Below, piece after piece: positions 1-5,040 of a stretch of DNA of 5,040 nucleotides. The DNA lies in contig BNXT01000112.1 of assembly GCA_025999775.1 (NCBI GenBank), forward strand, positions 1 to 5,040. The letters run 5' to 3'. This DNA comes from Bacteroidia bacterium (GTDB lineage: Bacteria; Bacteroidota; Bacteroidia; Bacteroidales; P3). The notes below the pieces were generated by a model. It made no database searches. It was not told the DNA's origin and saw nothing but the letters and a program-made list of their open reading frames with translations. The position numbers were made by a program, and so were the translations under genes. Each line of letters begins with the position of its first letter. Positions within the stretch are counted from its first letter, which is position 1.

Positions 1-36
1 GTTTTTTGTATGTACTATTCATAGCGTTTTTTATTG

Positions 37-66
37 CAAAATTACGCATAATTATTTGAATATCAA
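37..66 (-). promoter_or_regulatory. candidate leftward Bacteroidota promoter for a gene off the left edge
   Basis: On the minus strand, TAATTTTG (44 down to 37) matches the Bacteroidota -7 consensus TAnnTTTG. A TTG at 66-64 lies 19 nt upstream, within the spacing known for this promoter class. It would fire toward position 1. An ATG on the minus strand at 22-20, read as MNSTYKK to the edge, could be the start of the served gene. That would leave a leader of only about 10 nt, so the real start may lie outside the window. The region is very AT-rich, so a chance match is possible. Confidence 0.4.
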
Positions 67-174
67 AATATTAACACGTATTTTTAACATGTTTTTTTGC
101 GTTTATAATTTATTGATCTGCAGAAAATTGATTTTTAGAGGTGCCCTAAACCACCAAACAAATAGGGTGCATTG

Positions 175-196
175 CAGACTACAAAGATACAATTTT
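175..196. repeat. 22-bp direct repeat, copy 1
   Basis: This is a perfect 22-bp match, in the same orientation, to 1235-1256; its core is ACAAAGATACAATTTT. The copies lie on either side of the membrane-protein gene at 232-1209, 1060 bp apart. Each contains a minus-strand TATCTTTG, so the repeat is probably a duplicated or conserved promoter core plus initial transcribed sequence rather than a transposon end. No inverted terminal repeat or transposase accompanies it. Confidence 0.85.
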
Positions 197-211
197 GAAT
201 GCAATTCACAA
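182..211 (-). promoter_or_regulatory. candidate leftward promoter within repeat copy 1
   Basis: On the minus strand TATCTTTG (189 down to 182) fits the Bacteroidota -7 element TAnnTTTG exactly. A TTG at 211-209 lies 19 nt upstream; a second TTG at 215-213 gives a 23-nt spacing. The promoter sits about 40 nt beyond the stop codon of the membrane-protein gene and points the same way, so it would start a separate transcript for a gene left of the window. With the candidate at 37-66 it may form a tandem promoter with a leader of roughly 150 nt. Confidence 0.55.
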
Positions 212-231
212 TCAACTATACATCAGAGAAC

Positions 232-1209
232 TTAGATGTACAGCACGTAGTTCCTCAGGTAGTTGATGATAGCCCAAATGTAGATGGTGCAAGCCACAAT
301 GAATAGTATCACGGCGCCAATCATCAGCGCTATCCAGTGTGCGGAGTTGTCGTCCTCGTGGGAGCCATCGGTGTAAGTGGTACGCACGGTGTAGCCGCTG
401 CCCAGCGCTCCGAGTCCAAGTCCCACCAGCGCCGAGGCGAACCAGCCGCCGCCACCGCCGCGCTGGGCTTTTTGGTCTATCATAAACTGCGGCACATTCC
501 CCGAGATGTAGTACACGATTGCCGGAATCCAGAAAAACATTGGCAGTCCCGGTGTGAAGAAGTTGTAGAAGAACCCTTGTTCATCATTCTTTCCGCCGGA
601 GAGAAACGCCAGTCCCACAGCCACAATCAGCGCCAGTATGATGAGCTTCCACGAGCTGAAGAACGTGCGCTTCAGGTTGTCGTAGAGAAACTGCCGGTAC
701 TTGGCGTACTCCGCGTGCGCCTCTGCATCGGTGGGGAGCAGCTTGCCTGCTTGCGCCACTAGCTTCCGGGCGTTGAGTAGCTCCCGCATCTTCTTCGGAC
801 TGCGAGTATCCTCGCCGTTCTCGCCCTTCCCCATCACAGAGAAGGTGAGCCACGCCTCGTTGAGCAACTGTAGGCACTGCGCCGTTTCACTGGTCGTAGC
901 CTGGTCGGGCAGTCCCTTTGAAGCGCGCTTCTGCTGCATTGCCTCCACCGAGGGCGTGCTCTTGAGCGCCCGCGTGAATAAGATGACGTACAACATGTGC
1001 CCAATCATCCATAAGGGGAATACAAGGACTATCAGCGCCAAAATGATGGCGGTAGTCCAATCCACGAGGGTATTGCCCGAAGATGCAACACTCTCTGCCG
1101 CCTCTGCAACGACAGATGTAGAGTCAGGCGTAGCCGCCCACACTCCGGTGGCTGTGGCAGCCACCAACGCGACTACGATTACCGCTACTTTCAAATTTTT
1201 TTTTGTCAT
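232..1209 (-). CDS. hypothetical multi-pass inner-membrane protein with a signal peptide
   Basis: I do not recognise a family for this 325-residue protein. Residues 1-26 look like a signal peptide (charged MTKKNLK, hydrophobic core, likely cleavage after VWA). A short exported segment rich in S, A and E follows. Predicted membrane segments are about 51-77, 187-204, 220-237, 256-274 and 291-317. Residues 79-185 form a charged, probably helical loop. The positive-inside rule places this loop in the cytoplasm and the acidic stretch DGSHEDDNS (281-289) outside. A five-glycine run (251-255) precedes the fourth segment. The only cysteines are 112 and 307, so there is no CxxCH haem site or zinc site. 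The start ATG follows an A-rich leader with no Shine-Dalgarno and lies about 32 nt inside a good promoter. Sampled GC is about 60-70%, against about 35-50% in its neighbours, which suggests a different origin. That it is a gene is near certain; its function is unknown. Confidence 0.9.
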   Translation of the reverse strand: MTKKNLKVAVIVVALVAATATGVWAATPDSTSVVAEAAESVASSGNTLVDWTTAIILALIVLVFPLWMIGHMLYVILFTRALKSTPSVEAMQQKRASKGLPDQATTSETAQCLQLLNEAWLTFSVMGKGENGEDTRSPKKMRELLNARKLVAQAGKLLPTDAEAHAEYAKYRQFLYDNLKRTFFSSWKLIILALIVAVGLAFLSGGKNDEQGFFYNFFTPGLPMFFWIPAIVYYISGNVPQFMIDQKAQRGGGGGWFASALVGLGLGALGSGYTVRTTYTDGSHEDDNSAHWIALMIGAVILFIVACTIYIWAIINYLRNYVLYI

Positions 1210-1234
1210 TTTTTGGGGTTTTGATTAGTTGTTT

Positions 1235-1256
1235 CAGACTACAAAGATACAATTTT
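1235..1256. repeat. 22-bp direct repeat, copy 2
   Basis: Perfect match to 175-196 in the same orientation. It lies 26 nt upstream of the start codon of the membrane-protein gene and holds the -7 element of its promoter. Confidence 0.85.
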
Positions 1257-1275
1257 TTGGAAAAACAATTGTCAA
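1242..1275 (-). promoter_or_regulatory. promoter of the membrane-protein gene
   Basis: On the minus strand TATCTTTG (1249 down to 1242) matches the Bacteroidota TAnnTTTG -7 element. The TTG of TTTGAC (1275-1273) lies 23 nt upstream, at the long end of the known spacing. Transcription would begin near 1235, giving a leader of roughly 25-30 nt. The spacer holds an imperfect inverted repeat (1250-1271, CAATT...AATTG outer arms) that could be an operator. Confidence 0.6.
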
Positions 1276-1342
1276 AGCCGCATATCTCGCTATCCTCTGT
1301 TGCAGGGGATTACAGCGCAAGCCGTAATGACAACCTCTGAAA

Positions 1343-1367
1343 ATTCATTCATTATTCATTATTCATT
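1343..1367. repeat. short tandem repeat of ATTCATT-like units
   Basis: The sequence repeats CATTATT with a 7-nt period from 1350, preceded by two 4-nt CATT steps. It lies 54-78 nt upstream of the lipoprotein start codon, before the likely -33 region. Such slippage-prone tracts can vary in length between strains, but nothing shows that this one controls expression. Confidence 0.6.
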
Positions 1368-1371
1368 GTTT

Positions 1372-1404
1372 CTGTGTGTAATTCAAAATTTTTATGTAAA
1401 TTTG
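1372..1404 (+). promoter_or_regulatory. promoter of the beta-helix lipoprotein gene
   Basis: TAAATTTG at 1397-1404 fits the Bacteroidota -7 consensus TAnnTTTG and lies 16 nt before the ATG, giving a very short A/T-rich leader. The -33 element is weak: CTG at 1372-1374, spaced 22 nt, is the nearest approximation. The perfect TTG at 1366-1368 is 28 nt away, which is too far. No Shine-Dalgarno precedes the start, which is normal in this phylum. Confidence 0.5.
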
Positions 1405-1420
1405 TAAAATTATTATCATT

Positions 1421-2905
1421 ATGTCTGCAAAAATTCTAAATCGTTTTCTTTATTGTGCCATTCTACTGCTCATTGTCGAGATAGGGTGTCGAAGAACGCC
1501 TATTTACAATACTGATACGCGTTTTCGTTTAGAGTTTTCACAAGACTCCATTCGTTTTGATACGATATTCACCAGTTTAGGCTCCACAACGGCGATGCTT
1601 AAGGTGTATAATCGCAGTAGTTTAGATGTAAAAATCAGCACCATCATGCTTGAAAACGGCTATCATTCTGCTTATAGATTGAATGTTTCCGGTGATACGG
1701 CAATGGTTGCCAAGGATGTTATTATTCGGGCACGTGACAGCCTCATGATATTTATTAAAGTTACTATAGACCCCAATGATGTAACCAATCCGTTTGAGGT
1801 TATTGAGCATATCATTTTTGATTTAGGGCATCACGAGCAAAAAGTCTATCTTTCGGCTTTTGGGCAGAATGCCGTATATTATCTTCCTACGGATGTTTTA
1901 AAAATTCCTTACGATAATGCAGGGCATATTGATACAATGTATATCCCTTACTCTATTGCCGATTGCAGTCTTCCGTGGACGAATGAAAAACCCTATATTA
2001 TTTATGGCTATCTCGTGGTTTACACTGGTGATAATTTAGTTTTAGAAGCCGGTACGCAGTTGTATTTTGCCCCTAATTCCGGGTTATGGGTATATGATGG
2101 CGGTAGTTTACAGGTGAACGGCGCACTCCATAATGAGGTGTTATTTACAGGCATGCGTAGAGATGCCGACTATAAGAACTCTACTGGGCAATGGGATAGG
2201 ATATGGCTCTCGGCAGGCAGTCGCGATAACCAAATCAACTATGCCATCATCCAAAATGGAAAAATCGGTCTTCTGGTGGATACTGTCGCTAATGCCAACC
2301 CCACCTTAATCATTCGTAACAGCATCCTACAAAACATGCAAAGCTATGGATTATTAGCACAAGGAGCAACCATACAAGGAGAAAACCTACTTATCAACGA
2401 TTGCGGCGGCAACCTCTTGGCTCTGACCTTAGGGGGGAGTTATAGCTTTCAACATTGTACTTTTGCAAATTACCATACAAATACCACCGGTCAAGAACCT
2501 GCCGTACGTCTTAACAACTACTATCTTACATCCGTTGGTTCATCAGTACAAACCGTACTACGTCCAATCCATCGTGCCGATTTTACAAGCTGTGTGATCT
2601 ATGGCATGCAGAAAAACGAGATACAGTTAGACCTTTCGACATCTACGACAGCGAACTATAGGTTTGCGTATAGTCATCTAAAAACCGATATAAGCCTCAA
2701 TAATAGCCATTTTTCTGATTGTATAGTCAATATCGATCCCTTGTTCGATAGTATTTCAGTTAATAATTTTGCTATTACCAAAGCCGCATCGCCCCTCAAA
2801 GGAAAAGCCCAACCGGGGGTGTCGGGCTTTTTATTATTTGATATACAAGGTATCTATCGTCCTTACTATCCTACTATTGGCGCTTACGAGTACGTGGCGC
2901 CATAA
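1421..2905 (+). CDS. beta-helix surface lipoprotein of a conserved Bacteroidales family
   Basis: This 494-residue protein begins with a hydrophobic signal (residues 8-22) ending at Cys23, a likely lipid-attachment site. The lipobox is unusual because the -3 residue is Glu (VEIGC). Residues 36-148 form an Ig-like beta domain with the family-typical LEFSQDSIRFDTIFTSLGSTT followed by KVYNRSS. Residues 200-445 have the spaced beta-strand and Asn pattern of right-handed parallel beta-helix proteins (LVLEAGTQLYF, GGSLQVNGAL, GQWDRIWLSAGS, INYAIIQNG, IRNSILQNM). The C-terminus has DIQGIYR and then PTIGAYE, a common ending of such Bacteroidota proteins, so the gene looks complete. Location is probably outer-membrane or surface, with polysaccharide binding or adhesion possible. 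No catalytic residues can be identified, and beta-helix folds do not prove lyase activity. The gene is apparently transcribed alone and converges on the PspC gene. Confidence 0.93.
   Translation: MSAKILNRFLYCAILLLIVEIGCRRTPIYNTDTRFRLEFSQDSIRFDTIFTSLGSTTAMLKVYNRSSLDVKISTIMLENGYHSAYRLNVSGDTAMVAKDVIIRARDSLMIFIKVTIDPNDVTNPFEVIEHIIFDLGHHEQKVYLSAFGQNAVYYLPTDVLKIPYDNAGHIDTMYIPYSIADCSLPWTNEKPYIIYGYLVVYTGDNLVLEAGTQLYFAPNSGLWVYDGGSLQVNGALHNEVLFTGMRRDADYKNSTGQWDRIWLSAGSRDNQINYAIIQNGKIGLLVDTVANANPTLIIRNSILQNMQSYGLLAQGATIQGENLLINDCGGNLLALTLGGSYSFQHCTFANYHTNTTGQEPAVRLNNYYLTSVGSSVQTVLRPIHRADFTSCVIYGMQKNEIQLDLSTSTTANYRFAYSHLKTDISLNNSHFSDCIVNIDPLFDSISVNNFAITKAASPLKGKAQPGVSGFLLFDIQGIYRPYYPTIGAYEYVAP
2803..2835. 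terminator. intrinsic terminator inside the lipoprotein 3' end, possibly bidirectional
   Basis: AAAAGCCC (2803-2810) pairs perfectly with GGGCTTTT (2824-2831), and an inner ACC/GGT (2812-2814, 2818-2820) can extend the stem. On the plus strand five T and then ATTATTT follow, a textbook intrinsic terminator, yet it lies 70-100 nt before the stop codon at 2903-2905. Read on the minus strand it lies 87-115 nt beyond the PspC stop and ends in four T followed by CC, so it could also end that transcript, more weakly. No hairpin is seen in the 12 nt between the two genes. Confidence 0.65.
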
Positions 2906-2917
2906 CGCTCAAAAACC

Positions 2918-4117
2918 TTAATAACGCAGTATTTGAACATCCGACACAGCGCCGTCAATTTGAATAATGATGGTATTGTTCGCCGTCGCATAGTTGCTGG
3001 TTTCATACCCTCCGTTGGTTTTGCTAAATCCGTCCAAATTTTTCGATGCCAAGAACGTATCAATGACCGCTCTACAGCCACTGGCTTTAGGTATCCGAAT
3101 TTTTATAGCGCCTGCGCCCACATTGGCTTCAACCTTGACTTTTTTCGTCCGCTCGCCGATGGTAATATCGGTATCAGCAGCGCCTACGTTAAGGGTTAGT
3201 TCTTGCACTTTAAATGGCGAAACATCCATTGTGGCTTCTGCTGCGCCAATATCAAAGGTCATTCGCCATTGCACATCGGGATTTAATGCAACATCTAAAT
3301 TGACTTTTTCGGTATTATCCGACTTTATTTGCAGGTTCGATTTTTGATTACCTTGAAGGTCGTCCATTTTTACGGTGTTAAATTTGTCGCCGTTTTTATA
3401 GACTTCCATTAAGTCCTTAGTCGTTTTCGACATCTTGAGGGTAGCAGCGCCGATACTCATGTTAAAATTAGCGACATCACCTTTGCGCGACAAGTCGATA
3501 GACGCACGATTATTGTTGTTATCAATGCTTACATCATCGTCATCATCATATCCATACGCATGTACGGATGTCGTCATTGTGTTACAATACGCATTGTTGT
3601 AACGATTTGGAACAAATAGCAGAGCTATCATGATTAGTATCATCACTACTACGGATACCATTTTGAGTGTCCGATTTTTGATTAACACACCCAAGCCACA
3701 CATAATCAAGATGCACGGTACAAAGATGCGCCAAATCATGCTCCACGAGTAATGCAACACGCCTGTGGTACGTAGGAGCATCAGGATACCTAAGGTTAAT
3801 AGTATGAAACCACCGATAACGCCGCCTTCATGCGATCTTTGTTTGTTGGTAGTCGGATCATTTGTGTCGTTGTTGTTTGTATTCATGCTTGTCGGGTTTA
3901 TAGGGTTTACATCATCAAAGTCCGTATAGTTGTCGTCTTCCGGTTGAGGCATTAACAGATACAGAAGGAAGTACGCTAATACACCGGTACCGGCAAAACA
4001 AGAGATAATGATAAATGCAATCCGTATGAGCAATGCGTCAACATTAAAATACTCTGCAATACCACCGGCAACACCTCCTAAGAGACGATTTTTTTTACTT
4101 TTTGTTAGTTTTTTCAT
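2918..4117 (-). CDS. PspC-domain membrane protein with LiaF-like C-terminal domain
   Basis: This is a 399-residue envelope protein. Residues 2-58 are a clear PspC domain (KSKKNRLLGGVAGGIAEYF, then a membrane segment at about 34-56). PspC proteins take part in envelope-stress sensing in many bacteria. An Asn/Asp-rich linker (60-95) follows, then three more membrane segments (about 99-117, 127-145, 152-169), resembling the four-segment LiaF/YvqF arrangement. The exported part (170-399) starts with low-complexity runs (DDDDD 191-195, NNNN 200-203) and continues as a beta-rich toastrack-type domain. It contains repeated GAA-like turns: SIGAATLKM 221-229, DIGAAEATM 289-297, NVGAADTDI 310-318, NVGAGAIKI 332-340. 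The family suggests a role in membrane or cell-wall stress, but no sensor kinase or regulator lies in the window. The start is set by the PspC motif; the ATG follows AACCCCAA without a Shine-Dalgarno. Confidence 0.93.
   Translation of the reverse strand: MKKLTKSKKNRLLGGVAGGIAEYFNVDALLIRIAFIIISCFAGTGVLAYFLLYLLMPQPEDDNYTDFDDVNPINPTSMNTNNNDTNDPTTNKQRSHEGGVIGGFILLTLGILMLLRTTGVLHYSWSMIWRIFVPCILIMCGLGVLIKNRTLKMVSVVVMILIMIALLFVPNRYNNAYCNTMTTSVHAYGYDDDDDVSIDNNNNRASIDLSRKGDVANFNMSIGAATLKMSKTTKDLMEVYKNGDKFNTVKMDDLQGNQKSNLQIKSDNTEKVNLDVALNPDVQWRMTFDIGAAEATMDVSPFKVQELTLNVGAADTDITIGERTKKVKVEANVGAGAIKIRIPKASGCRAVIDTFLASKNLDGFSKTNGGYETSNYATANNTIIIQIDGAVSDVQILRY
3532..3550. repeat. CAT/CGT trinucleotide tract coding for the Asp run
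   Basis: A near-perfect triplet repeat lies inside the PspC gene and is read on the minus strand as consecutive GAT/GAC codons (DDDDD, residues 191-195). It sits in the flexible join between the last membrane segment and the exported beta domain. Gain or loss of triplets would keep the reading frame. Confidence 0.6.
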
Positions 4118-4225
4118 TTGGGGTTCTTTTTAGTTTTAGTCTGTTATTGACACTATGACGAACAAGTCCTACAAAAAGTTACAGGTATGCACATTTCAAA
4201 TCAGCGCAGACTACAACATCATTAG

Positions 4226-4244
4226 ATTTGTGAAAACAAATGTA
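4226..4244 (-). promoter_or_regulatory. candidate promoter and palindrome upstream of the PspC gene
   Basis: On the minus strand TACATTTG (4244 down to 4237) matches TAnnTTTG, but no TTG lies at the right distance upstream, so the promoter is incomplete. It overlaps a perfect palindrome, ATTTGT-GAAA-ACAAAT (4226-4241), which might be an operator or a weak hairpin after the SUMF1-like gene. CAGACTACAA at 4207-4216 repeats the first 10 bases of the 22-bp repeat seen at 175 and 1235. If the promoter is active, the leader is about 115 nt. Nothing else is evident in the 4118-4265 gap. Confidence 0.35.
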
Positions 4245-4265
4245 GGCATAGTCATAAGGCATGCT

Positions 4266-5030
4266 TTACTCGCCGGAGCAGCAGGCAAGCCTAAAGCCAA
4301 GGTAGTAATACTTATTAGAAGGGGCTTTGTAACTACGATAGGACACACGGACACCTCTACCGGGAGTATTCCAGCTACCGCCACGAAATACGCGTGTTGT
4401 ACCTTCCATAACGTCCTTACTAGTGGACACCGGCGCATTGGTAGCAAATAAAGGTGTGGCTTCGTAGGTCTTGTAACCATCAGCGCACCATTCCCACACA
4501 TTTCCACTCATATCATAGATACCCAATTCATTGGGTTGTTTTGTTCCTACAGGATGTGTTTTGTTTTGAGAGGTCGTAGCGCACCAAGCGACATCGTCAG
4601 CGTTGTCGCCACCACTACAGCGATACCGTTTTGTTTTATTACCGCCCCGTGCAGCATATTCCCACTCGGCTTCCGTAGGTAAACGGTATTTACTACCGGT
4701 CTGAGCGTTAAGTTTGCGAATAAATGTTTGTACATCATTCCATGTTACTTGTTCCACAGGAAGATCATCTCCTTTAAAATAACTTGGGTTCTTATCCATG
4801 ATTTTCTTCCACTGGGCTTGCGTTACCTCGTGTTTACTTATATAAAAATCGCTAACTTTAACGGTATGAGATGGTTTTTCATCAGGATCGCAGAGTTTTC
4901 CTTGTTCGTCTGTACAGCCCATGATGAACGTACCTCCTGATACGAATACCATCTCTATATCGGCCGCATTTTGCGACCGAACTAACAATACACTAAACAT
5001 TGCAAGTATGGTAAGGAGGCTTCTTTTCAT
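4266..5030 (-). CDS. secreted SUMF1/FGE-fold protein lacking the catalytic cysteines
   Basis: This 254-residue protein starts with a signal peptide (MKRSLLTILAMFSVLLVRS, probable cleavage before or near Q20). The rest is a full-length formylglycine-generating-enzyme-like domain: MVFVSGGTFIMG (27-38), FYISKHEVTQAQW (62-74), PVEQVTWNDV (91-100), YRLPTEAEWEYAARGG (115-130), YDMSGNVWEWCADGY (172-186), RVFRGGSW (213-220), YLGFRLAC (243-250). True FGE has two copper-binding cysteines just after RGGSF. Here those places hold Thr222 and Val227, so sulfatase-activating oxidase activity is unlikely. Seven other cysteines could form disulfides. Many Bacteroidota carry such non-enzymatic members, including GldJ/GldK-type structural lipoproteins, but this one has no lipobox and is shorter. 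Role unknown; binding or scaffolding outside the inner membrane is plausible. The start fits the signal peptide, and only 10 nt upstream are visible. Confidence 0.93.
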   Translation of the reverse strand: MKRSLLTILAMFSVLLVRSQNAADIEMVFVSGGTFIMGCTDEQGKLCDPDEKPSHTVKVSDFYISKHEVTQAQWKKIMDKNPSYFKGDDLPVEQVTWNDVQTFIRKLNAQTGSKYRLPTEAEWEYAARGGNKTKRYRCSGGDNADDVAWCATTSQNKTHPVGTKQPNELGIYDMSGNVWEWCADGYKTYEATPLFATNAPVSTSKDVMEGTTRVFRGGSWNTPGRGVRVSYRSYKAPSNKYYYLGFRLACCSGE

Positions 5031-5040
5031 AGATATACCT

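Noticed and set aside
337..762. Plus-strand open frame opposite the membrane-protein gene
   Set aside because: It is a shadow in a GC-rich gene; it has no promoter, no signal and no recognisable domain, and its composition follows the opposite coding strand.
584..877. Minus-strand open frame of 97 codons in another frame of the same gene
   Set aside because: Arg- and Ala-rich shadow sequence inside a clearly better frame, with no start signal.
232..1209. The membrane protein as a cbb3 cytochrome oxidase subunit
   Set aside because: The N-terminal layout recalls CcoP-type proteins, but there is no CxxCH haem motif and only two cysteines.
701..1228. Plus-strand open frame of 175 codons with Cys/Ser-rich sequence
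   Set aside because: It overlaps the same membrane-protein gene antisense; its residue pattern is typical of a reverse-frame reading, and the minus-strand protein has a coherent signal peptide and membrane topology.
175..1256. The direct repeats as target-site duplications of an insertion element
   Set aside because: No transposase, terminal inverted repeats or integrase lie between them; both copies contain a promoter -7 element, which explains them better.
1309..1328. ATTAC...GTAAT hairpin in the divergent intergenic region
   Set aside because: The stem is only five pairs with an interrupted extension and no T-tract, and it lies between divergent genes where no terminator is expected.
2933..3347. 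Plus-strand open frames opposite the PspC gene
   Set aside because: The minus frame carries the conserved PspC and LiaF-like sequence throughout; these have no independent support.
4155..4451. Plus-strand open frame across the leader region and the SUMF1-like gene
   Set aside because: Mostly antisense to a well-conserved domain, with no promoter or family resemblance.

Overview
The window looks like chromosomal DNA from a member of Bacteroidota, most likely order Bacteroidales. Three things point there. The promoter-like sites match the Bacteroidota -7 element TAnnTTTG. The gene starts have A-rich leaders with no Shine-Dalgarno. The protein families also fit: a Bacteroidales-type beta-helix lipoprotein ending in IGAYE, a PspC/LiaF-like envelope protein and a secreted SUMF1-fold protein. 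No RNA gene, CRISPR array, transposase or integrase is visible.

Layout. Positions 1-231 are an AT-rich non-coding stretch with two leftward promoter candidates, presumably serving a gene beyond the left edge. Positions 232-1209 (minus) encode a 325-residue multi-pass membrane protein of no family I recognise; it is clearly more GC-rich than its neighbours. Positions 1210-1420 are a divergent promoter region: one promoter fires left into the membrane-protein gene, and another fires right into 1421-2905 (plus), a surface lipoprotein with a predicted right-handed parallel beta-helix. That gene converges on 2918-4117 (minus), a PspC-domain protein with extra membrane segments and a LiaF-like C-terminal beta domain. 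The two stop codons are 12 nt apart, and a strong intrinsic-terminator hairpin lies inside the 3' end of the lipoprotein gene. Positions 4118-4265 are the leader and promoter region of the PspC gene. Positions 4266-5030 (minus) encode a secreted protein of the formylglycine-generating-enzyme/SUMF1 fold that lacks the catalytic cysteine pair.

How the genes fit together. All four products carry an export signal or membrane segments, so the theme is the cell envelope, but nothing joins them into one pathway. The SUMF1-like and PspC genes point the same way with a 148-nt gap and could be read together or separately. The most unusual points are a 22-bp direct repeat, containing a promoter -7 element, on both sides of the GC-rich orphan gene, and the terminator embedded in a coding sequence. 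I do not see convincing evidence for a new multi-gene system.
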